A stretch of 10,564 bases of DNA from contig JAYGEH010000107.1 in the NCBI GenBank assembly GCA_046582475.1, positions 1 to 10,564 on the forward strand, read 5' to 3'. The number at the start of each line of letters is the position of its first letter. The stretch's first letter is position 1. Below the pieces are notes generated by a model, which saw nothing but the letters and a program-made list of their open reading frames with translations, had not been told where the DNA came from and made no database searches. The position numbers and the translations under genes were made by a program. Positions 1-6,626 of this stretch are shown in pieces. The stretch is from GCA-2687515 sp046582475 (GTDB lineage Bacteria > Pseudomonadota > Alphaproteobacteria > Rhodospirillales > UBA2165).

Positions 1-1
1 G

Positions 2-508
2 GTCGGCGCTCAGCTTACCGCATTGATCGAGGCTGAAACGGAAGGCGCCGAAAAGTCAGCCGAATATATCGAAAGCGTCGGCTTCGATCGAAAGGCGGAT
101 GGCACCTTGACCCTCCGCATGGTCACGTTCGATATGCGGCGGCGGGACACGGACGGAATAGTCCGCACCCATTCGATCAAAGTTCCGGTCATAACTCTGG
201 TTCCCATACCGTTATTGACCATCGAAGAAGCCAATATCGAATTCGAACTCCAGATCGAATCCGTGACCACGGCGACTTCGGAAGCCGGGGGCGGCGCCAA
301 CTCGGCGCGCAGCTCTATCGCCAGCTTGCTGACCGGCAAGTCGAGAAACAAATTGGTCTCCCGGCTCGCCAGGACAACCCGTGATAACTCGACTACCAAA
401 TCCGATTTGAAGATGAGCGTTAAAATTTCACAATCGCCCTTCCCCTTGGGAATTGAGCGCTTGTTGAATACCGCGGACCTAAGCGTCGAGGATGACGCCG
501 ATGCTTAA
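2..508 (+). CDS. DUF2589 domain-containing protein, 5'-truncated by window edge
   Basis: The reading frame is open from base 2. The first possible start inside the window is a TTG at 23, but the residues before it (VGAQLTA) continue the family pattern, so the true start lies upstream of the window. The N-terminal half has the DUF2589 signature: a helix rich in Ala and Glu ending in EYIESVGF, a strand-rich stretch, then VPVITLVPIPLLTIEEANIEF, the conserved hydrophobic core of the family. The second half (from about the TSEAGGGANS stretch) is low-complexity and basic, followed by a strand resembling the C-terminal part of such proteins (LKMSVKISQSPFPLGIERLL). No signal peptide or membrane segment is visible, though the N-terminus is missing. 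No molecular function is established for the family that I can state. The end overlaps the start of the zinc-ribbon gene, suggesting co-translation. Family assignment is fairly sure; the role is unknown. Confidence 0.75.
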   Translation, partial: VGAQLTALIEAETEGAEKSAEYIESVGFDRKADGTLTLRMVTFDMRRRDTDGIVRTHSIKVPVITLVPIPLLTIEEANIEFELQIESVTTATSEAGGGANSARSSIASLLTGKSRNKLVSRLARTTRDNSTTKSDLKMSVKISQSPFPLGIERLLNTADLSVEDDADA

Positions 509-848
509 CCGGCTCAGAACCCACGGCACGCAAGCTCCCGGCATGCCGTGCCCGGAATGCAGCGAGCCCATCCGTGTTGATCCGTATGGCTTGTTGGCTG
601 GCGCTCCGATCATTTGCGCATCATGTGGCCTGGAATTAAGGGTGAATCTCCAAGAATCCGCCGAAACCTTGGAAGTGCTGGCAGGCAAATTAGATTCTAT
701 TGCTACCTTCCACTCCGATTTGTCGGAGAATATCGATGCGGTATCTTCACCCTCCCACACAGACCGTGGCGGCCGTTCGCCAGGCCGAAGAACCAGTAAG
801 CGGAAGCGAAAGCCCCAACCGGCGCGCAAACGGAGGGAACGCAAGTGA
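501..848 (+). CDS. Small zinc-ribbon protein with basic C-terminal tail
   Basis: Unrecognised small protein, 115 residues from the ATG at 501 (118 from an in-frame ATG at 492). I prefer 501 because GAGGA at 488-492 sits 8 bases before it, whereas it abuts the ATG at 492. Near the N-terminus are two knuckles, MPCPECSEPI and ICASCG, giving CxxC-18-CxxC, a typical structural zinc ribbon. A short acidic helical part follows (roughly ESAETLEVLAGKLDSIATFHSDLSENID). The last 25 or so residues are extremely basic (KRKRKPQPARKRRERK), suggesting binding to nucleic acid or another polyanion. The start overlaps the DUF2589 stop, and the stop TGA overlaps the GTG of the next gene, so the three genes are very likely translated together. 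It could be a scaffold or adaptor of that module. No enzyme motif is visible. Confidence 0.72.
   Translation: MLNRLRTHGTQAPGMPCPECSEPIRVDPYGLLAGAPIICASCGLELRVNLQESAETLEVLAGKLDSIATFHSDLSENIDAVSSPSHTDRGGRSPGRRTSKRKRKPQPARKRRERK
832..837 (+). promoter_or_regulatory. Ribosome binding site deciding the GTG start at 845
   Basis: GGAGGG lies 7 bases before the GTG at 845, inside the end of the zinc-ribbon gene. It supports GTG as the real start of the peptidoglycan-binding/L,D-transpeptidase-like gene, and translation through the 3-base overlap with the upstream TGA. Confidence 0.7.
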
Positions 849-1777
849 GCGGAGAGACCTATTCCAAATCGAAGCACCCCACGCTGCGCCGGGGCGCGCG
901 AGGAGATGCCGTCGTTAAAATGCAAAACCGGCTTGTCGAGCATCTCAAAGATTTGGACAAGGATCGGTTTTCGGACGGCGATTTCGGACCCGCAACCGAG
1001 CATCAGGTCAAACGCTTCCAGCGTGCACAAAAATTAACCGTGGACGGCATTGTCGGACGCGGCACTTGGACGGCGTTGCTGGAAGAGTCGGCGGAGAAGG
1101 TCATGAGCCCCGTTGGCAAAACCGCAAAAACCGAGGACCGGCGGCAAGCCGCCGATCAGGCGGGCTCCAAAAACGGCGGCGGTCCGGTTGCCGAACGGCT
1201 GATGCGGACTCTGAAGCGCAAGGGGTTCGATTTCCTCGACGATGGCCGCGCCTACCATCTCAATATTATTGGAGTCCGCGATCCGTCGACAAACATCAAC
1301 AGTTTCGACGACCAGGTATTTCTCATCTACCGTGACGATAATGGCAAACAACACGCCGTGGAGTATTCCATCACCACCGATCCGGGCGAATACTATACCC
1401 GAACGGAACTCCTGAATAAGGCTGGTGCAGCCATCCTGGTTCCCGGGCAATACAAAGACGCTTACCAGTTGGCCAAGCATCGCGGGAAATATGAGGCTCT
1501 TTGCCAATTGGGCGGAGAAGTCACGGTCTGGCGTGACGGAAACAAAGACGACCAACTAGACAGGTCGGGCTCCAAATACACGGGCAACTTCGGCATCAAT
1601 ATTCACCGTGGCAACGCGGCCGGCAGGACAGATCGTGTCGGTAAATATTCCGCCGGCTGCCAGGTTTTCCAAAATGCCGACGATTTCGCCGTGCTGATTT
1701 CCCTGGTAAAAAAATCCAAGGCCCTGCGCGGCAATGACTTTACCTATACGCTGTTGGAAAAAGCCGACCTCGGCTGA
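845..1777 (+). CDS. PG_binding_1 domain plus L,D-transpeptidase-like domain protein
   Basis: 310 residues from a GTG start. Residues about 12-80 form a peptidoglycan-binding domain of the PG_binding_1 type (LRRGARGDAVVKMQNRL, then FGPATEHQVKRFQ and VDGIVGRGTWTALL). A charged linker (about 85-115) leads to a C-terminal domain of about 195 residues. That domain carries GINIHRG at 250-256 and KYSAGCQVF at 267-275. His254, Ser269, Gly271 and Cys272 match the H-x(14-17)-[ST]-x-G-C active-site pattern of YkuD-type L,D-transpeptidases, but the usual His/Asn/Arg neighbours are replaced (SAGCQ). Related domains occur in murein-processing and phage-like proteins, so it may be a transpeptidase, a carboxypeptidase or a divergent hydrolase. 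There is no signal peptide, lipobox or membrane segment, which is odd for a periplasmic enzyme; it may be exported with help or act as a lysin-like protein. It overlaps the zinc-ribbon gene by 3 bases and ends 13 bases from the convergent glycosyltransferase gene. Confidence 0.75.
   Translation: MSGETYSKSKHPTLRRGARGDAVVKMQNRLVEHLKDLDKDRFSDGDFGPATEHQVKRFQRAQKLTVDGIVGRGTWTALLEESAEKVMSPVGKTAKTEDRRQAADQAGSKNGGGPVAERLMRTLKRKGFDFLDDGRAYHLNIIGVRDPSTNINSFDDQVFLIYRDDNGKQHAVEYSITTDPGEYYTRTELLNKAGAAILVPGQYKDAYQLAKHRGKYEALCQLGGEVTVWRDGNKDDQLDRSGSKYTGNFGINIHRGNAAGRTDRVGKYSAGCQVFQNADDFAVLISLVKKSKALRGNDFTYTLLEKADLG
1758..1775 (-). terminator. Possible intrinsic terminator of the minus-strand unit
   Basis: Read on the minus strand, AGCCG-AGGT-CGGCT (1775 to 1762) forms a 5-bp GC-rich stem with a 4-base loop. 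It is followed by T's at 1762-1758, the first of which also closes the stem. It lies 16 bases beyond the minus-strand glycosyltransferase stop and inside the last codons of the convergent transpeptidase-like gene. The stem is short, so this is a candidate only. On the plus strand there is no T-run after it. Confidence 0.4.
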
Positions 1778-1790
1778 ATCTGCAACCGTC

Positions 1791-2996
1791 CTATTGCCAA
1801 TAATCCTTGACCCAAGGCGCCGGATAGTCGCCGGGGTTTGGGCGCCCGGAAAAGACCACAACTTTGGTTTCGTCCGGCGGCGCAATGGCGGCACGCAATC
1901 GGTAAGGGACGCACCAGAGGTGCGGCCACAACTCGGCGTCCGGGACTTTCAGCGCGATCCAGTCCTGATCGCCGTCGAGGCGCGTCCTATCCCGATCGCC
2001 GAAATCGTCGAAGATTTCCGGCCGGGCGCCGGCTTCGAACAGCATCACCGACGAATTGAATCCGGGCACATAGTCGTTGTCCATGATCACGAATTGGCCG
2101 GGATGGCTGAGCAGCGGGTCGAGATTGCCGGTAATCACCACATCCAGATCCAGATACAGCAGGCGCCCCGAGACGCCCGGCAAATCACGCCGGAACAGGG
2201 CGACCTTGTTCCACCAGCCGGCTAGGCCGTCGCCCGGCAAGGGTTGAACCTCGATGCCCGGCGCCAATCCACCGGCGTTTTCGGTGAAGCAGACGAAGCG
2301 CGGCAGGGACGTGCAGTTGCGCGCCACCATGGAATAGAGCCGGTTGACATATTCGGCGCCGTATTTATCGCCATGCTTGACGCAAACCACGCTGGCCGGT
2401 GCCGCCTCGGGCCGGGCTGCCTCGGGCGGCGGCATTCCCGCCAGCGCCCGGCAGCGCGCCAGGCCGATTTCCGCCAGCACGCTGTCCGGGCCAAGGCGTT
2501 TGGCGTCTTCGAAGACCGCGATGGCGGCGCCGATATCCCCCCGGCGCAAGCATACGCGGCCAAGCTGATGGTGGGTATCCAAGTCTTCCGGCGCCAAGGC
2601 CAGCGCCGCCCTGAGGGCCGCCTCGGCTTCCGCCGGGCGGCCGAGGAAATCGAGCACGCGTCCCAGGTAGACCTGCCCGCCATGGGAATCGGGAAGCAAT
2701 TCGAGATGGGATTGGAAATAGTCGAGCGCCGCAACCGGATCGCCGTTGTCCATATAATGAAAGCCGAGGCTCATATGCAGATCGGCGTCACCCGGGTCCA
2801 ACTCCAGCGCCCTCGCCAAATGACGCAGGCTTTTCCCGTCGGCCCCCAGGCGCTGATAAAGCTGGCCCACGAGCTTCAAATGGGCCGCGTTATCGGGTAT
2901 ATGGCCGTCGGTGTCTTCGAGGCAGGCCAGGGCGGCGTCGATTTCGCCGCGCCGGTCCAACTCCAGCGCCTGTTCCAGATGTTCTTGCAAGTCCAT
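1791..2996 (-). CDS. TPR protein with C-terminal GT-A type glycosyltransferase domain
   Basis: 401 residues from the ATG at 2996. The frame is open further upstream, but the extra residues are low-complexity and would run into the dioxygenase gene, and TPR-like helices begin right after this Met. No good Shine-Dalgarno is visible, so the start is the weakest part of the call. Residues about 1-186 are tetratricopeptide repeats (for example SLRHLARALELDPGDADLH, AALRAALALAPEDLDTHHQLG). Residues about 202-401 look like a GT8-like glycosyltransferase: WWNKVALF, then LLYLDLDVVITGNLDPL with the metal/nucleotide-sugar DxD at Asp283-Asp285, GFNSSVMLF, DGDQDWIA, and a final VVVFSGRPNPGD in the place of the family's C-terminal His/Gly-Lys motif. 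It is probably cytoplasmic and transfers a sugar to an unknown acceptor, with the TPR part presenting the acceptor or a partner. It is the last gene of the minus-strand run, 61 bases after the dioxygenase, and may have its own promoter. Confidence 0.8.
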   Translation of the reverse strand: MDLQEHLEQALELDRRGEIDAALACLEDTDGHIPDNAAHLKLVGQLYQRLGADGKSLRHLARALELDPGDADLHMSLGFHYMDNGDPVAALDYFQSHLELLPDSHGGQVYLGRVLDFLGRPAEAEAALRAALALAPEDLDTHHQLGRVCLRRGDIGAAIAVFEDAKRLGPDSVLAEIGLARCRALAGMPPPEAARPEAAPASVVCVKHGDKYGAEYVNRLYSMVARNCTSLPRFVCFTENAGGLAPGIEVQPLPGDGLAGWWNKVALFRRDLPGVSGRLLYLDLDVVITGNLDPLLSHPGQFVIMDNDYVPGFNSSVMLFEAGARPEIFDDFGDRDRTRLDGDQDWIALKVPDAELWPHLWCVPYRLRAAIAPPDETKVVVFSGRPNPGDYPAPWVKDYWQ

Positions 2997-3057
2997 GGGA
3001 TCGGAGTTTGAGCCAACCACCTTAAGATGTTGTTTATTGTGCCTAGTGTGCGCCCGC

Positions 3058-3894
3058 TCAGAACGGCTTATCGCCCTGGATACCGACGCGCCGGAGGAGG
3101 CGCGGCTGGTCGAGAGGATATTCGGTGCGCGCATGCTGGGCGCCGCGGTTGTCCCAAATCAAAAGATCGCCCGGCAGCCAGGTGTGGGTGTAATGAAATT
3201 CATCGCGCTCCACCATGTCGAACAGATCGGCAAGCAAGGCATCGCTTTCCTCGGCCGGCATATCGGTTAATTCCTCGGTCATCAGCCGGTTCACGTACAG
3301 GGCCCGGCGGCCGGTATCGGGATGGGTGCGGATGGCCGGGTGGGTAAAGTGAACGCAATTGGCGCGGCCCAGCTTTGCGGATTTCACTTGCGTGACGAAG
3401 TCGAACACATTGACGCCGCCGCGGCCCTCGAGACGGCGGCGAACATCGGGCTCCAAGGCGTCCAGAACCGCGTACATATTGGCGAATTTGGTTTTGCCGC
3501 CCTGGCTCGGCAGGGTTTCCGAGTAAAGTACGGTGGCCATCAAGGGATGCTCGTCGAAGGCGGAGTCCGAATGGAACTGTAATTCGCCGCCGGGAAGGGC
3601 GCCGATTTGCTGGCCGTTTTCGACGATATTGCTGACCAGCATGACCCTGGGGTCGGCGTCGGGGCGCCGTTTGAGATTATCGTTCTGGCGAATTTCCATG
3701 GGCGTGCCGAAATATTCGGCGAACCGCACCTGCTCGGGCTCGCTCAAATCCTGGCCGCGGAATATGAGAACCAGATGGTCGAGCAACGCCTGGCGCAAGG
3801 CCGACGCGGTTTCCCCGTCCAAAGGTTCTGCCAGATCAAGCCCGCTCACTTCGGCGGCGATGATCGGCGTCAACGGCGTAATTTTCATAGTCAT
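3058..3894 (-). CDS. TauD/TfdA-family Fe(II)/2-oxoglutarate-dependent dioxygenase
   Basis: 278 residues from the ATG at 3894 (a second ATG at 3888 is possible). AGGTG lies about 10 bases upstream, and the preceding gene stops 5 bases before, so the two are probably translationally coupled. The fold signature is clear: an N-terminal GLDLAEPLD stretch, LVLIFRGQDLSEPEQVRFAEYFG, then the iron-binding HxD as FHSD (His108, Asp110), and the distal His254 in WDNRGAQHAR. Arg265, 11 residues later, fits the 2-oxoglutarate-carboxylate-binding Arg. The full iron triad and cosubstrate residue are present, so the protein should be active. Family members oxidise taurine, alkyl sulfates, phenoxyacetates and other small acids; the substrate here is not readable. 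Its neighbours (transporter, decarboxylase-like protein, small barrel protein) point to a catabolic or detoxifying step. It is soluble, with no signal peptide. Confidence 0.9.
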   Translation of the reverse strand: MTMKITPLTPIIAAEVSGLDLAEPLDGETASALRQALLDHLVLIFRGQDLSEPEQVRFAEYFGTPMEIRQNDNLKRRPDADPRVMLVSNIVENGQQIGALPGGELQFHSDSAFDEHPLMATVLYSETLPSQGGKTKFANMYAVLDALEPDVRRRLEGRGGVNVFDFVTQVKSAKLGRANCVHFTHPAIRTHPDTGRRALYVNRLMTEELTDMPAEESDALLADLFDMVERDEFHYTHTWLPGDLLIWDNRGAQHARTEYPLDQPRLLRRVGIQGDKPF

Positions 3895-3899
3895 GGCAG

Positions 3900-4268
3900 T
3901 TACGCACCTATTTTTGCCCCGATATTTGCCTTCAGCGAGAATTGGCGGTTGCTGGTGAACGGCCGGACTTCGGAGGCCCAGCGTCCCGCCTCCGCCGCCT
4001 CGGCCCATTCTTCGCTGATCAGTACCGACGGATCCTCGATCTCATAAATGGCAGTATAAACCGGCCCATCGCCGAGGGGAATATCCTGAATTTCACCGCC
4101 AACCTTGACCTGGAAGGATTGCGCCTTCAGGCGTGAGACCGAGACCACGCCCGGCACCTTTTCGATCAGCGGAATATGCTCGTTATCATAAACCTCGTTG
4201 AACAGGGCTTCTTTTTCCTGTTCCACGTTCATGCTGACGATCAAAGTGTAGTTCGCGGTAACCGGCAT
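3900..4268 (-). CDS. Small dimeric alpha/beta-barrel (EthD/DUF4286-like) protein
   Basis: 122 residues. The ATG at 4268 is preceded by a strong GGGAGGAG Shine-Dalgarno about 4-5 bases upstream, which fixes the start. The sequence has the ferredoxin-like pattern of dimeric alpha/beta-barrel proteins: a first strand (NYTLIVSMNV), a helix containing FNEVYDNEHIPLIEKVPGV (residues 23-41), a strand VVSVSRLKAQ, then YTAIYEIEDP and a last helix SEEWAEAAEAGRW. The helix followed by HIPxxxxxPGV is typical of EthD-like and DUF4286-like proteins. Such proteins occur beside ring- or ether-degrading enzymes and may be small lyases/isomerases or accessory proteins; no catalytic residue can be fixed here. 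It sits 21 bases after the decarboxylase-family gene and 5 bases before the dioxygenase, so it clearly belongs to the same unit. Confidence 0.75.
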   Translation of the reverse strand: MPVTANYTLIVSMNVEQEKEALFNEVYDNEHIPLIEKVPGVVSVSRLKAQSFQVKVGGEIQDIPLGDGPVYTAIYEIEDPSVLISEEWAEAAEAGRWASEVRPFTSNRQFSLKANIGAKIGA

Positions 4269-4289
4269 GGTCTCCTCCCAAGTTGCTGT

Positions 4290-5267
4290 TCAAAGCGTTG
4301 ATGGCACGAATATATCATCCAGGCCCAGTTGCCGGGGCGAAATCCCCTGCTCCACCGACCAGCGGGTTTGGGCGGCAATGGCGGCCAGGTTTTTGGCGGT
4401 GCCATAGGGCCAGAAATCTTCCCCCATAAGGGCCTTGGTATCTTCCGCTTCGGCGACCAGCCAGGGCAGCGTCACGGCCAGGGCGTCGAGATCGGTCAGA
4501 TGCTCCATGGCGCGCTTCTTGGCTTCTTCGAAGGCGTTCATCACATTGGCGGCGATCCACGGATGTTCGGCCAGCAGATCATCCCGGATACCAACCACAT
4601 GCATGATCGGAAATATACCGGTTTTCTTGTAATAGGCCTGTTCGGCGGTGCGAAAATCTTGAAACAGGCGGCCGATATGGGGATGGCAGTCGGTAAATAC
4701 CTGGGGATCGCGATAGGTGATGATGGCGTCGATCTCGCCAAGCCCAAGCATGGCGCCCAGGGACTGGCCGGGCGCAATCGGTTGCACATCGACGCCGTCC
4801 GGCGGATCGATCGGCAGGTATTGCAGCCCGCCCGGCGTATCGATGCCGCCCAGGCGCCAGTGGATATCTTCGTTGGCGAGCCCGTACTCATCGCTCAGCA
4901 TGCCGCGCACGCACAGCCCCCGGGTAAAGTGATAGTTGGGAATGCCGATGCTTCGGCCCTTGAGATCTTCCGGCGACCGGATGCCCCGGTCGGTGCGGAT
5001 ATAGATCGAGGAATGGGGGAACACCCGGGACAGGAACACGGGCACCGCGGTATAGGGAAATTGAAAGCGGGTGCGGGTCAGAAGATAGGTGCTGAACGAC
5101 ATCTCGGCGATGTCGAATTCCTGATTTTCAAACAACCGCCGGAAGGTTTCCGGAGGCGCCAGATTGACGTAATCGACGGCGCACCCCTCGATCGGCACGG
5201 CGCCGCTCTTGATCGCCTGGATGCGGTCATAATTGCCGCTGGCGATGCGCACGGCCACGTCGCTCAC
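4290..5267 (-). CDS. 4,5-dihydroxyphthalate decarboxylase-family protein (substrate-binding-protein-like fold)
   Basis: 325 residues. The GTG start at 5267 overlaps the transporter's TGA by four bases (GTGA), so the two are probably coupled. The protein resembles the 4,5-dihydroxyphthalate decarboxylase (Pht5) family throughout: ASGNYDRIQAIKSG near the start, FDIAEMSFSTYLL (51-63), PVFLSRVFPHSSIYI (76-90), DLKGRSIGIPNY (101-112), RGMLSDEYGL (121-130), IHWRLGG (135-141), TGIFPIMHVVGIRDD (216-230), MGEDFWPYG (281-289) and SVEQGISPRQL (304-314). The length is normal. These enzymes share the fold of periplasmic binding proteins of the NMT1 type and are often misannotated as ABC transporter components. 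No signal peptide is seen, favouring a cytoplasmic enzyme. In phthalate pathways the reaction gives protocatechuate. Here no phthalate dioxygenase is in view, so the substrate may differ. Family call is strong, exact reaction uncertain. Confidence 0.82.
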   Translation of the reverse strand: MSDVAVRIASGNYDRIQAIKSGAVPIEGCAVDYVNLAPPETFRRLFENQEFDIAEMSFSTYLLTRTRFQFPYTAVPVFLSRVFPHSSIYIRTDRGIRSPEDLKGRSIGIPNYHFTRGLCVRGMLSDEYGLANEDIHWRLGGIDTPGGLQYLPIDPPDGVDVQPIAPGQSLGAMLGLGEIDAIITYRDPQVFTDCHPHIGRLFQDFRTAEQAYYKKTGIFPIMHVVGIRDDLLAEHPWIAANVMNAFEEAKKRAMEHLTDLDALAVTLPWLVAEAEDTKALMGEDFWPYGTAKNLAAIAAQTRWSVEQGISPRQLGLDDIFVPSTL

Positions 5268-6493
5268 GGCTTTGCTTCCAAATCCTGGCTTTTAAGGGCG
5301 CGCACCATCCAGAGCCAGAACAGCAAGCTGAGCACGGCCGCCACGGAGACCGGCAGGGGCAGGCCGGCGACGGTGCCGGTGGTGCCGACGACCAGCGCGC
5401 CGATGGCGGGAAATAGCCGGAAAGTGAGGGAATAGATGCCCATCACCCGGGCCCGCATGCGATCCTCGAGGCCCACCTGGACGAGGCTCATATTGCTCAC
5501 ATTCATCACCGACATGGTGAAGCCGAATAAGGCGATCAGGACAACGCCGGCGGCCAGGCTGGTCTGCCAGGAAAAGGCCAGGATGGCGAGCGCCGAGAGC
5601 ACCGCGGCGGCCATCATATAGCGGGTCAGGCCGTCGGTGTTGTTGCGCCGCGCCAACCAAAGCGAGGCCACCAGCGCCATGGCGCCGGTCGAAGACAGCA
5701 GCCACGCCAGGGCCGCCGGCCCTTGGCGCAAAACGTCGCCGACGAAGGCCGGCATCAAGTCGATAATGGGGCGCAAAGCCAGCGCCGTAACGACGGCCAG
5801 CATCAAAAGCAAGCGGATCGCCGTGTGGTTCCAGGCATAGACAAATCCCTCCACCGTATCGGCGAGCACGCCCCGGCCCTGGCCGGGCGCCGCCGGGCGA
5901 TGATCGATGCGCACCAAGACCAACGCCAGGACGTAAACGAAAAATGTGACGGCATTGAAGGCAAACGCCGCCCCGGCGCCCAAGGTTACGAGGAATCCGC
6001 CGGCGATGGCCGGGCCCAGAAACCGGGCGCTTTGGGCGCAGGATGACTGCAACGCCATGATCGCCGAAATATCTTGGCGTTCGACCAGCTTCGGCATCAT
6101 GGCGAAATGGGCGGGCACGGCGAAGGCGTTGAATATCCCCTGCAGGAAGGCAAACAGGATCAGTAATTCGATGGTGACCAGACCGGCGAGGGTGATCACC
6201 GTCAGCACCGCCATGACCACGCCCTGCGCCGCCTGCGACAGGCGCTGATAGTTTAACGGATTGCCGCGATCGATGAAGGTGCCGGCAAATGGCGCCAAGA
6301 TTGCGTTCGGCATGGTTTCGGCGAACACCACCGCGCCCACCATGCCGGCCGAATTGGTCAACTCCCAGGTCAGCCAGCCGACGGCGACGGTAAACACGAA
6401 GCTGCCGTTCAGGGATACAAACATGCCGGTCAGGTAGATCGTGCAATTGCGATTGGCAAAGGCGCGCCCGATGCCGCCCAGGGTGTTAGCCAT
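5264..6493 (-). CDS. MFS transporter (MFS_3 / EntS-like)
   Basis: 409 residues with about 12 hydrophobic segments, e.g. residues about 18-43, 50-70, 90-125, 160-195, 228-250, 262-282, 295-330 and 355-400. The N-terminal half has FAGTFIDRGNPLNYQRLSQ (69-87), which corresponds to the MFS loop 2-3 motif. ARFLGPAIAGGFLV and GFTMSVMNVSNMSLVQ are typical of the MFS_3/EntS type (drug:H+ antiporter-like, DHA3). It is an inner-membrane proton-coupled transporter; the direction (uptake of a substrate or export of a product) cannot be told. The ATG at 6493 has no strong Shine-Dalgarno. Its TGA overlaps the GTG of the decarboxylase-family gene, linking transport to that enzyme. A possible 43-codon open frame and a hairpin lie just upstream (see findings). 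Confidence 0.88.
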   Translation of the reverse strand: MANTLGGIGRAFANRNCTIYLTGMFVSLNGSFVFTVAVGWLTWELTNSAGMVGAVVFAETMPNAILAPFAGTFIDRGNPLNYQRLSQAAQGVVMAVLTVITLAGLVTIELLILFAFLQGIFNAFAVPAHFAMMPKLVERQDISAIMALQSSCAQSARFLGPAIAGGFLVTLGAGAAFAFNAVTFFVYVLALVLVRIDHRPAAPGQGRGVLADTVEGFVYAWNHTAIRLLLMLAVVTALALRPIIDLMPAFVGDVLRQGPAALAWLLSSTGAMALVASLWLARRNNTDGLTRYMMAAAVLSALAILAFSWQTSLAAGVVLIALFGFTMSVMNVSNMSLVQVGLEDRMRARVMGIYSLTFRLFPAIGALVVGTTGTVAGLPLPVSVAAVLSLLFWLWMVRALKSQDLEAKP

Positions 6494-6507
6494 GAGGACT
6501 TGCCGAT

Positions 6508-6537
6508 GCCCGCGAGACGGCTGTGACGGCCGCGGGC
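6508..6537 (-). promoter_or_regulatory. Hairpin in the leader of the MFS gene
   Basis: GCCCGCG (6508-6514) and CGCGGGC (6531-6537) form a perfect 7-bp all-GC stem with a 16-base loop, about 14 bases upstream of the transporter ATG on the minus strand. Within and beside the loop, GACGGC is repeated directly (6516-6521 and 6525-6530). With no T-run it is not an intrinsic terminator. It could stabilise mRNA or limit ribosome access. Functional meaning is unproven. Confidence 0.3.
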
Positions 6538-6626
6538 GGCAGATTCAAAATTGCCTTTGCGGCCATGCACCTGCCCGATATTTGCCCGGTTGGCGGTGTG
6601 GTACGCATTGCCTTCATGGTCTGGAT

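Noticed and set aside
479..1030. Open frame of 183 codons on the minus strand
   Set aside because: Antisense to the zinc-ribbon gene and the start of the transpeptidase-like gene, both of which have motifs and ribosome sites.
2244..3011. Open frame of 255 codons on the plus strand
   Set aside because: Antisense to the TPR-glycosyltransferase gene and without domain signature.
4329..5435. Long open frame of 368 codons on the plus strand
   Set aside because: It lies antisense over the decarboxylase-family and MFS genes, which have clear family signatures. Its protein has no recognisable domain and is a GC-bias shadow.
5292..6446. Open frame of 384 codons on the minus strand
   Set aside because: Same strand but another frame of the MFS gene. 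It is Arg/His/Gly-rich with no membrane segments, typical of a shifted-frame shadow.
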